Part shown: one piece after another, positions 1-6,003 of the stretch
Position numbering within the stretch: the first letter of the stretch is position 1
Layout of the letters: every line of letters begins with the position of its first letter
Assembly (NCBI GenBank): GCA_041584055.1
Contig: JBFHER010000038.1
Span: 1-20,853, forward strand
DNA length: 20,853 bases
Reading direction: 5' to 3'
DNA from: JBFHER01 sp041584055
GTDB taxonomy: Bacteria > Bacteroidota > Bacteroidia > Bacteroidales > UBA5342
Translations under genes and position numbers: made by a program
Notes under the pieces: generated by a model
Told to the model about the DNA's origin: nothing
What the model saw: only the letters and a program-made list of their open reading frames with translations
Databases searched by the model: none

Positions 1-39
1 AAAAAAATCCCCTGTACCGAACGTATTCGAACAGGGGAT
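1..39 (-). terminator. Rho-independent terminator of the cytochrome/rhodanese operon
   Basis: ATCCCCTGT (7-15) pairs perfectly with ACAGGGGAT (31-39). A second, inner stem CGAA/TTCG (18-21 with 26-29) closes a four-base loop. The run of seven A at 1-7 is a T-run on the minus strand, directly after the stem. It lies 32 bases beyond the stop codon of the last minus-strand gene (71), so it is placed to end the operon that begins near 5829. Confidence 0.9.
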
Positions 40-70
40 CTTCTTCCTAACCCAATTCTAAATTTACACC

Positions 71-919
71 TTATTTTTCAATTTTATTTGCAGCATCTGA
101 AGCCCACTCATTGTAGGCACCATCAAATACTTTAACATTACTGTATCCCAGTTTGGATGTGAGAACAGTATAGAGCAGCCCTGCTCTTGTACTTGTTTGA
201 CAGTAGAGTATAACCTCTTTATCCTTTGTCACGCCTTTTGAAGAAAACAATTTACCCAAATCAGCATCAGGCAGGAGGAGACCTTTGTCATCCTTCATTA
301 AATCGGAACTAATATTTATGGCACCGGGAATATGCCCTTTGCTTTTGGGATCTGTTCCGTTAAAATAAGCATCTTCTCTTGCATCAACAAGCACCACATT
401 TGCCTTTCCGATCTTCGTTTTCACATCTGCCATTGAGATGTATGATCCTTTATTGAGCGTTGCTGATAGTTTTACTTTTTTAGTCAACTTAGGATTTTTT
501 GTTACTGGTTTTCGTCCAGCTTTCCAGGCATCCAAATTACCATCAAGCAGTTGAACATTTTCAGCTCCGGCCATTTTTAAGATCCAGTACAAACGTCCCG
601 CACTGTTACCTTTACTGCAATAAAGCACGATGTTTTTACTAAGGTCAACACCATTATCGCCCAGTATCTGTAAAATCTCCGCATCACTTTTCAACACCCC
701 CTCAACCGGTGTTTTCACCGACAGGTCTTCCACAGGCATACTGATGGCATTAGTAATATGCACTTTCTTATAGTCCGCATCCTTTCTTGCATCAACAATC
801 ATGTATTTTGGGTTGTTGAGTTTGGTTGCCAGATCCTTAACCGAAATAAAATCCCCCTGCGCATTTGCACCAATGGTTAAAACAAGCATCAGTGCTGCTA
901 ACAAACTTATTCGTTTCAT
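71..919 (-). CDS. Exported two-domain rhodanese (sulfurtransferase)
   Basis: A 282-residue protein with a Sec signal peptide (about residues 1-20, ending GANAQ) and no lipobox, so probably soluble in the periplasm. It has two rhodanese domains, about 23-140 and 157-280. Each keeps a catalytic cysteine: C101 in loop CSKGNSA and C240 in loop CQTSTRA. The CH2A-like motifs DARKDADY and DAREDAYF, and GHIPGAINI before the second active site, are typical of the family. Rhodaneses move sulfane sulfur from donors such as thiosulfate or 3-mercaptopyruvate to thiols or cyanide. The layout resembles thiosulfate sulfurtransferase/SseA proteins, but those usually keep only the C-terminal cysteine, and here both are present. 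It is the last gene of the operon, 26 bases after the porin gene and followed by a terminator. The family is clear; donor and acceptor cannot be read from sequence. Confidence 0.93.
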   Translation of the reverse strand: MKRISLLAALMLVLTIGANAQGDFISVKDLATKLNNPKYMIVDARKDADYKKVHITNAISMPVEDLSVKTPVEGVLKSDAEILQILGDNGVDLSKNIVLYCSKGNSAGRLYWILKMAGAENVQLLDGNLDAWKAGRKPVTKNPKLTKKVKLSATLNKGSYISMADVKTKIGKANVVLVDAREDAYFNGTDPKSKGHIPGAINISSDLMKDDKGLLLPDADLGKLFSSKGVTKDKEVILYCQTSTRAGLLYTVLTSKLGYSNVKVFDGAYNEWASDAANKIEK

Positions 920-945
920 TTACTTTATATTTTAGTATTTTACAA

Positions 946-1959
946 TTAGAACTTAACCTGGAGTTGCACTTTGATTTCTGTTGGATCCAAAGATGCGTCG
1001 TCCATGGTATATCGATAATTCACCTGCAGTCTGGTCCAGTCGTTGAAAAAGTAGTTCAATCCTGCTGTTACTGTGGAGAATGAGTTACTTGGCGAATCCA
1101 GGTCGCGGTCAAATGTTTCATACTTTACAACAGGTTGCACATTCCAGGGTGTCATGTATAATGCCTGCACATAATAACCACTGCTTTTATCTCCAAGAAC
1201 AAGCGGATCGGAACCGCACCCGCCACCGGCAGCCAGGTTTTCATCACCCATATCCATGATGTACTCGCCCTGCAACAAAAAGTTTCCATAATTTACTTCC
1301 AATTCTCCCGCATAGGTTATTCTCTCTTCAAAATCGGTTGAGGGAAATCCATAACGAAAGCTCCCTCCAATTCTCAAAAAGTCAAGTGGTTTAATTGTTG
1401 CACGACCAATAAAGTCTTTCTTTTTGTTGTTATCCTTAATGCCCAAACCGGAACCATTCATCAATGCAACGGCATACTTTAAAAACGTTGTATTATCCCC
1501 ACCGAGAATCATGATACCCATATCGCGCTGAGGCGCAACAATTTGATCCGACACCATGGAACGTTCAACCGTATGCAGGCCCGAACAAGAAGTATTAACT
1601 TCCATTCCGAACGGTTGTTTAAAGGAACCAACCGACACCTTCGCCCAGTTAAACCGGCCATAGGTGATAAAAGCATCCAAAAGGTAAGGATTTCCTCCTC
1701 CCACAAAAGCACTGTTTTCAATCACCATATAGTATGAAAAGTCATAGGGAATATTCCCGGTAACGCCTAGTCGTGCACGTTTAAATTTAAAGCTATTATC
1801 GGTCTCATCGCCTAGCTTATGTGTCTCAAACTGAGGCTGGAAGAATCCAAATAGTTTTATTGCCTCATCATCCGAAGATGCTGACTCACACCCCTGCGAA
1901 AAAGCTTTTCCGGCACACAATAGCAGCATCATCAGTGCCAGTGACAATATTTTTTTCAT
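946..1959 (-). CDS. Outer-membrane porin, phosphate-selective porin O/P-like
   Basis: A 337-residue protein from the ATG at 1959; an in-frame TTG at 1980 is possible but would place seven extra residues before the signal peptide. The signal peptide covers about residues 1-22 (hydrophobic core, then AFSQG). The mature part has alternating beta-strand character and ends in VQLQVKF with a terminal phenylalanine, as expected for a BamA-inserted barrel. Motifs such as FGFFQPQFE, FKFKRARLGVTG and SVGSFKQPFG match the OprO/OprP-like porin family (Pfam PF07396). A role in passing anions across the outer membrane follows from the family; the substrate is unknown. Three cysteines remain in the mature protein (C24, C125, C248), which is unusual for a barrel. 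It sits between two rhodanese genes, so uptake of an oxidised sulfur anion or export of a product is a reasonable inference. Confidence 0.88.
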   Translation of the reverse strand: MKKILSLALMMLLLCAGKAFSQGCESASSDDEAIKLFGFFQPQFETHKLGDETDNSFKFKRARLGVTGNIPYDFSYYMVIENSAFVGGGNPYLLDAFITYGRFNWAKVSVGSFKQPFGMEVNTSCSGLHTVERSMVSDQIVAPQRDMGIMILGGDNTTFLKYAVALMNGSGLGIKDNNKKKDFIGRATIKPLDFLRIGGSFRYGFPSTDFEERITYAGELEVNYGNFLLQGEYIMDMGDENLAAGGGCGSDPLVLGDKSSGYYVQALYMTPWNVQPVVKYETFDRDLDSPSNSFSTVTAGLNYFFNDWTRLQVNYRYTMDDASLDPTEIKVQLQVKF

Positions 1960-1992
1960 TTTCTTTAATTTTAGATTCAAGACCTGTCAAAG

Positions 1993-2000
1993 CAAGCATA
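1993..2000 (-). promoter_or_regulatory. Possible internal -7 box before the porin gene
   Basis: The minus strand reads TATGCTTG, seven of eight positions of the TAnnTTTG -7 box of Bacteroidota. It lies 33 bases upstream of the porin ATG in the longest gap of the operon (1960-2083). A TTTT, not TTTG, sits about 18 bases further upstream. It may allow porin and the last rhodanese to be expressed separately. Weak evidence. Confidence 0.3.
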
Positions 2001-2042
2001 ACAAGCTCTTTCAGTCTTAAAAGTTATGTTTAATACAAACCA

Positions 2043-2066
2043 GAGGATGCACTTTCCATCATCCTC
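2043..2066 (-). terminator. Intra-operon hairpin (attenuator or processing site)
   Basis: GAGGATG (2043-2049) and CATCCTC (2060-2066) form a perfect seven-pair stem with a ten-base loop, 17 bases after the stop of the two-domain rhodanese lipoprotein gene. Only a short T-rich tract follows on the minus strand, so it is a poor full terminator. It could partly terminate transcription or protect the 3' end of the upstream transcript. Confidence 0.4.
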
Positions 2067-2083
2067 CGGATCATTATTTTTAA

Positions 2084-3043
2084 TTACTCTAATGGAAGAT
2101 CTTTGGCTTTAGAATCCCCTCCCCATTGGTTTGATGTCCATGAATCTTCACTATTATACAATCCATTTACGCCAAAAAGCATACTGTAAGCATCGTAGCC
2201 CAACACCCTCAGATAGGCGGTAATTACGGCAGAAGTCTGACCAGTATAACAATAGGTTACAACCTTTGCATCAGGGTTTAATCCCTTGATAGAGTTATCA
2301 GCCAAACCCAATGGATTAATTCTGTAAGCACCATCAATGTGTCCGAAACCGGCATAATCTGCTTCACTGAAATAATTGTTTATCTGGTAATCGCCCGGAT
2401 TGTTCAAAACGGTTGTCCCGGTCACAGTTTTAAAACCTTCAGCCAAAACAGTCTCAACTCTTTCTTTTAATAAATTCATTCCATCAACAGACAAACCATC
2501 AAAATCAGGCATTTCATACACATTGTTTGCTGGAGCTGCGCCATATGACCAGTTTACATGTCCATCAGCTTCGTTTCCTAATTTACCTGTCCAGCTGTCT
2601 GTGGTTGGGCTCCAACCACTCATCCCCCACTTCAGAGCCTGAGCATCGGTATAACCATACAAACGTAACAAAGCAGTCGCATAACATGCTGTCTGACCTG
2701 TGTAACACACAACCAAAATTGGTTTTGCAGCTGTCGCAGCCTCTGTCAGGATATTCTTTAATTCAACGTTCACAGCACCGGCAATGTGTCCTTCAGCAAA
2801 TTTCTCCGCTGAACGGATGTCAATCACATGTTTTGCACTCACGTTTCCATCAGCAGGCGCACCCATTACAAACTTTTGCCCATCTGCATTTGACATGACA
2901 TTTCCAAGATCCAGATCAATCTGATCCAGGTATTCTACAAGTATTTCAGACGCAGCTTTTTCCGCCACTTCATCCTCACAACTCGTAAATACAAATCCAC
3001 TAACTACCAAGGTCAGAAATAGATATTTAAATAAATTTTTCAT
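2084..3043 (-). CDS. Two-domain rhodanese lipoprotein
   Basis: A 319-residue protein with a lipoprotein signal: hydrophobic residues 5-20, lipobox FTSC, lipidated C22. Two rhodanese domains follow, about 55-155 and 190-305. Their active-site loops are almost the same, CYTGQTA (C113-A119) and CYTGQTS (C265-S271), each before a helix and an LxxLGY/LRLYGY segment, so the protein looks like an internal duplication. VIDIRSAEKF and GHIAGAVNV in domain 1 and FGHIDGAYRI in domain 2 are family motifs. The sequence after C22 is Glu/Asp-rich (EDEVAEK), compatible with the charged surface-export signals known for some Bacteroidota lipoproteins, so the inner leaflet of the outer membrane is not assured. 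It lies 49 bases after the small rhodanese gene and before the porin. It is likely a sulfane-sulfur carrier or transferase in the envelope; the substrate is unknown. Confidence 0.92.
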   Translation of the reverse strand: MKNLFKYLFLTLVVSGFVFTSCEDEVAEKAASEILVEYLDQIDLDLGNVMSNADGQKFVMGAPADGNVSAKHVIDIRSAEKFAEGHIAGAVNVELKNILTEAATAAKPILVVCYTGQTACYATALLRLYGYTDAQALKWGMSGWSPTTDSWTGKLGNEADGHVNWSYGAAPANNVYEMPDFDGLSVDGMNLLKERVETVLAEGFKTVTGTTVLNNPGDYQINNYFSEADYAGFGHIDGAYRINPLGLADNSIKGLNPDAKVVTYCYTGQTSAVITAYLRVLGYDAYSMLFGVNGLYNSEDSWTSNQWGGDSKAKDLPLE

Positions 3044-3092
3044 AATAAATAAAAGGTTAAATGATTAATTAAAGTTTTAGTACAATTATATG

Positions 3093-3608
3093 CTAGCATC
3101 CTCCGGTATCCACTTCTTCGTGCCCACCACCGGATAACATATCCAGGTTTTTCTCTGTGAGGTCAGGGAAGGCCAGTTCCCATCCTTTCCATCCATCCTT
3201 CAAGGCAAGCACATTTTTATATCCCATTTTAATAAGTGCATCCGCAGCCAAAATGCTACGATTTCCTTTTTTACAATAAAGGATGATTTTTTCTTTTTTC
3301 TCGGGAAGATACAAGCCTTCATCCTCCCAGAATTTCGCATCTCCAATGCTAAACTCTAAACTACCGCGGGGGATAACCATTGAGCCAGGGATGTATCCAT
3401 AATAATGCTCACTTTTTTGGCGGACATCAATCAAGGTAAAGTATTCTTCTCCTTCCATGATGCTTTTTAGTTCCTGGGCATTTACCAGCTTCACGTTATC
3501 AAGGGCCTTTTCAACCATGTCGTCAGCACTTTCAAAGGTTTTCACCCCACAACTGCTCAACAGTGTTATCAATGCTACGAATCCTACGAATGTTACTATT
3601 TTCTTCAT
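3093..3608 (-). CDS. Single-domain rhodanese lipoprotein with C-terminal GGC
   Basis: From the ATG at 3608 this is a 171-residue lipoprotein with lipobox LSSC and lipidated C20. I preferred this start because it puts a short basic stretch before the hydrophobic core; a start at 3635 would overlap the cytochrome b gene and add nine polar residues. One rhodanese domain spans about 38-150, with LIDVRQKSEHYYGYIPGS and active-site loop CKKGNRS (C112). After the domain comes a short tail, SGGGHEEVDTGGC, ending in a cysteine as the very last residue (C171). The tail could bind a metal or accept persulfide from C112, but this is inference. It lies 13 bases after the cytochrome b gene, so translation is probably linked. 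It is the rhodanese closest to the electron-transfer genes. Confidence 0.92.
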   Translation of the reverse strand: MKKIVTFVGFVALITLLSSCGVKTFESADDMVEKALDNVKLVNAQELKSIMEGEEYFTLIDVRQKSEHYYGYIPGSMVIPRGSLEFSIGDAKFWEDEGLYLPEKKEKIILYCKKGNRSILAADALIKMGYKNVLALKDGWKGWELAFPDLTEKNLDMLSGGGHEEVDTGGC

Positions 3609-3621
3609 TTCTCTAGAGTTA

Positions 3622-4227
3622 TTAATGTTCTTCATCTTCTTCCACCTCTTCGAAGCCAGAAACCATTCCTTTTATGTTGGATGAAACGGTTTTTCCGGTG
3701 GTTATTAAATACATGTGGGTCATCAAAAACGCAATCATCAGAAACGCACCAATTGTATGTATAATTGCAATTGGACCCAGCTTTTCAAGCATTACAAGAT
3801 TATTTGTTGTGTGAAAAAACAGATACAGCAAACCGGAAATTATTTGCAGGGGAAAGATCACCACCATTAGCAGAAAGTAAACAATCTTTTGCAAGGGATT
3901 CAGTTTGTTTTCAGGTGTCTTTTTTGTTGGATGAGGCGCTTGCTTAAAAATTCCTTTCAGATAGTACTGAACTTGCTCCCCAACATATTTAGGGGATGGA
4001 ACAAACTGATAGATATGGCCCGTCACAAATGTCCAGAATACGGAGAACACAGTTAGAACGATGAATGCCCATGCAGATGCGTTATGAATACGAACCGCTG
4101 ATTCATACCCAAAAAAATCAAACGAATCATGCACTTCAAATCCCGTTATGATCAGAAGCGTCACCAGCACCATCTGTGTCCAGTGCCAGAAGCGTTCGAA
4201 CTTACTATATATTTTTACTTTCTCCAT
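3622..4227 (-). CDS. Cytochrome b561-type membrane subunit
   Basis: A 201-residue integral membrane protein with four predicted helices at about 14-32, 48-70, 113-135 and 153-176. The opening SKFERFWHWTQM and the histidines H15, H48, H157 and H171 fit the di-heme cytochrome b561/PhsC/Ni-Fe-hydrogenase b-type family (PF01292-like), in which they bind two b hemes. Such subunits exchange electrons between the quinone pool and a periplasmic partner. The gene starts three bases after the octaheme cytochrome stop codon, so the two products are almost certainly partners: quinol oxidised here, electrons passed to the octaheme protein. The C-terminus is a strongly acidic cytoplasmic or periplasmic tail (EEVEEDEEH). 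The heme ligand assignment is from family pattern, not proven. Confidence 0.92.
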   Translation of the reverse strand: MEKVKIYSKFERFWHWTQMVLVTLLIITGFEVHDSFDFFGYESAVRIHNASAWAFIVLTVFSVFWTFVTGHIYQFVPSPKYVGEQVQYYLKGIFKQAPHPTKKTPENKLNPLQKIVYFLLMVVIFPLQIISGLLYLFFHTTNNLVMLEKLGPIAIIHTIGAFLMIAFLMTHMYLITTGKTVSSNIKGMVSGFEEVEEDEEH

Positions 4228-4230
4228 GAT

Positions 4231-5829
4231 TTACTTTTTTCTGTATTTAATGCTACTGATTATCCTGGCTGATGCATGCAGGACGATGCCGATCAGGATT
4301 GCAATGATGAGTGAAATCCCTCCAATGTCAACTAACTTGTTACGATCACGCCCCGGAAGATAAAAATCATTCAGATTGGCCAATCTTCCTTCCTTAGAGT
4401 GGCATTCGGCGCATGAAAGTGTCTCCTCTTTTGGTGAGACCATGTGATTCACAGGCCAATAAGCTTCAGAAGCCACAAAACCCCATTCACCACTATAGGG
4501 CCGTTCATTGTACTGCATACCCAGAATTGCCGCTGTATCCCAATCAAAATCTTGCCAATAAGCGCCTTCTCCCTGTTCTTTCGCCCATAACTTAAGGCTG
4601 ATCAGGGTTTTATTATTAACATCATAAATCTGCTTTCCACGATGTACTTTCACCGGGTATATTTTTGATGCAGAATCACGGTATTCGCCAAAAAGCGTAT
4701 TGATCTTTACCGGGATTTCACTGATTGTATCATCTTGCAAATAATGATCAGCTGTGCCGTTAAACCAATAGTATTCAGGCTTTACATGGTCGTCCCACAC
4801 AAAATTTCCCTTGATGGATAAATAGTTATGATTACCATCTGCATCGTTCTCTGAAATGGGCAATCCCATATCATCCAATTCACCGGCACTCGACCAGTCC
4901 CACCAAAGTTTTGTGGCATTTGCTTTGGCATAAACCGGGATATGACATGTTTGGCAAGCCACCTTTTCGTTGTGCCTGTCAATCACCAAATCCTGATGGG
5001 GTGCTGAGGTATGGCACTGTTCACAGGTAATGCGGTCTTTATTCATGGAGGAAACGGAATACAGCTTTCCTTTTATAAGGTGATTTTCCGTAATATGACA
5101 ATCGATGCATGCCATGTCTTTTCCTTCCATAGCCATATGAACGTCCACATCTTTTGAGCAGCTCAAGAGTGCTTCTTCCAAATCTCCGTGCTTCACGTTG
5201 TTTCCCCCACCTCCATAAAAGTGGCAAACACCGCAGTTATTCTTATTCGGCAAGCCCACATTTTGAGATACATAGTTGTAATCAGGTACAGAGAAGTACT
5301 GATCTGCAGTTTCTTCAGTGGCAGGCATCCCGGCTTTTCCTTTTTGCTTGAAATAGGTTCCTGTATTATCATGGCATACAAGACAATCAATGTTTTTATT
5401 ATCAGAAAAGTCAAAAGACTTGTCCTTCCAGCCATAACCAATATGACATCTCATGCAAGAACCATTGTTCCCTCTTGCTCCAGTGCAAAAGTTATTGATC
5501 AGATTTTTTTTCCCGATTGTCACCGTCCCTCTGCCGGGAATTTCCGTTTCCCTCTCCCATTTCCAGTGAGCCGTTTCCATGATTTGGTCGTCACGTCCAT
5601 TATGACATCCCAAGCAGGTTTCTGTCACCTCGAAAGGCGATTCAAACTCCTTCTGTAAAACATCAAATTGAGAATGATCAACCGGTTTTACATGTTCAGA
5701 TTTTAAGATCACATCCACCGGAAGTGCTTTGTGTTCCAAATTGCTAATCTTTAGCACGCCCAACAAAACAAGCCCTGGTAAAATCAGTGTCACTAAAATT
5801 GAGATCAGTATGTACCTCAGTTTCTTCAT
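4231..5829 (-). CDS. Membrane-anchored octaheme c-type cytochrome, tetrathionate reductase (Otr) family
   Basis: A 532-residue protein with eight CxxCH heme c motifs at C72, C125, C149, C199, C241, C269, C292 and C473. The spacing and text around them (GSCMRCHIGYGWKD, CGVCHFYGGGGNNVKHGDL) fit the octaheme tetrathionate reductase family. Shewanella Otr reduces tetrathionate, and also nitrite, hydroxylamine and peroxide in vitro, at a heme ligated by lysine; K213 is my best candidate for that ligand. Two non-heme cysteines occur, C115 and C224. Residues 7-25 form a hydrophobic segment without an obvious signal peptidase site, and residues 503-522 form a second helix followed by basic KYRKK. The catalytic domain should therefore sit in the periplasm, anchored at both ends. 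It is the first gene of the operon, with a Crp/Fnr gene divergent. The family is firm; the physiological substrate is inference. Confidence 0.93.
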   Translation of the reverse strand: MKKLRYILISILVTLILPGLVLLGVLKISNLEHKALPVDVILKSEHVKPVDHSQFDVLQKEFESPFEVTETCLGCHNGRDDQIMETAHWKWERETEIPGRGTVTIGKKNLINNFCTGARGNNGSCMRCHIGYGWKDKSFDFSDNKNIDCLVCHDNTGTYFKQKGKAGMPATEETADQYFSVPDYNYVSQNVGLPNKNNCGVCHFYGGGGNNVKHGDLEEALLSCSKDVDVHMAMEGKDMACIDCHITENHLIKGKLYSVSSMNKDRITCEQCHTSAPHQDLVIDRHNEKVACQTCHIPVYAKANATKLWWDWSSAGELDDMGLPISENDADGNHNYLSIKGNFVWDDHVKPEYYWFNGTADHYLQDDTISEIPVKINTLFGEYRDSASKIYPVKVHRGKQIYDVNNKTLISLKLWAKEQGEGAYWQDFDWDTAAILGMQYNERPYSGEWGFVASEAYWPVNHMVSPKEETLSCAECHSKEGRLANLNDFYLPGRDRNKLVDIGGISLIIAILIGIVLHASARIISSIKYRKK

Positions 5830-5907
5830 AATATTTGTTCAAGATTTATGTGGTGAAAATAATTAGATAAAAATTTCTTTAAAAGAAAGTGTCAGGCTTT
5901 GGAAACG

Positions 5908-5915
5908 AACTTTTA
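5908..5915 (-). promoter_or_regulatory. Weak -7-like sequence for the octaheme operon
   Basis: The minus strand reads TAAAAGTT followed by CG, a poor match to TAnnTTTG. Its interest is position: a transcript starting about 5903 would have the FNR-type operator centred about 42 bases upstream, the spacing of a class II Crp/Fnr-activated promoter. Activator-dependent promoters often have weak core boxes. This would give a leader of about 75 bases before the ATG at 5829. Confidence 0.3.
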
Positions 5916-5938
5916 GTGCATCTTTGTATTGTAAAACA

Positions 5939-5952
5939 TTGATCCATATCAT
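5939..5952. promoter_or_regulatory. FNR-type operator between divergent operon and regulator
   Basis: TTGAT-CCAT-ATCAT matches nine of ten defined positions of the FNR site TTGAT-N4-ATCAA. It lies in the 174-base space between the octaheme operon and the Crp/Fnr-family gene. Its centre (5945.5) is about 41-42 bases from the start expected from the plus-strand -7 box at 5974-5981. The neighbouring regulator has the E-xx-T-R form of the FNR recognition helix, which fits TTGA half-site reading. Binding is inferred. Confidence 0.6.
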
Positions 5953-5973
5953 AGATTTTTATGACCTATGACG

Positions 5974-5981
5974 TATCTTTG
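5974..5981 (+). promoter_or_regulatory. -7 box of the Crp/Fnr-family gene
   Basis: TATCTTTG matches TAnnTTTG exactly. Transcription would begin near 5985-5988, upstream of the ATG at 6004 but downstream of an in-frame ATG at 5968, so it decides the start of the gene. No TTTG is seen at the -33 position; that place is overlapped by the FNR-type operator region, as expected for an activated or self-regulated promoter. Confidence 0.6.
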
Positions 5982-6003
5982 CAAGACATACACATATTTA
6001 TAT

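Noticed and set aside
2527..2898. 123-codon plus-strand open frame opposite the rhodanese lipoprotein
   Set aside because: Low-complexity His/Gln/Ser-rich shadow of the real gene.
5188..5658. 156-codon plus-strand open frame opposite the octaheme cytochrome
   Set aside because: It lies wholly inside a gene with eight heme motifs on the other strand; its translation is rich in basic, His and Cys residues from mirrored codons and shows no domain.
5968..6003. Longer N-terminus of the Crp/Fnr protein from the ATG at 5968
   Set aside because: The promoter box at 5974-5981 falls inside this segment, so the transcript would start after it.
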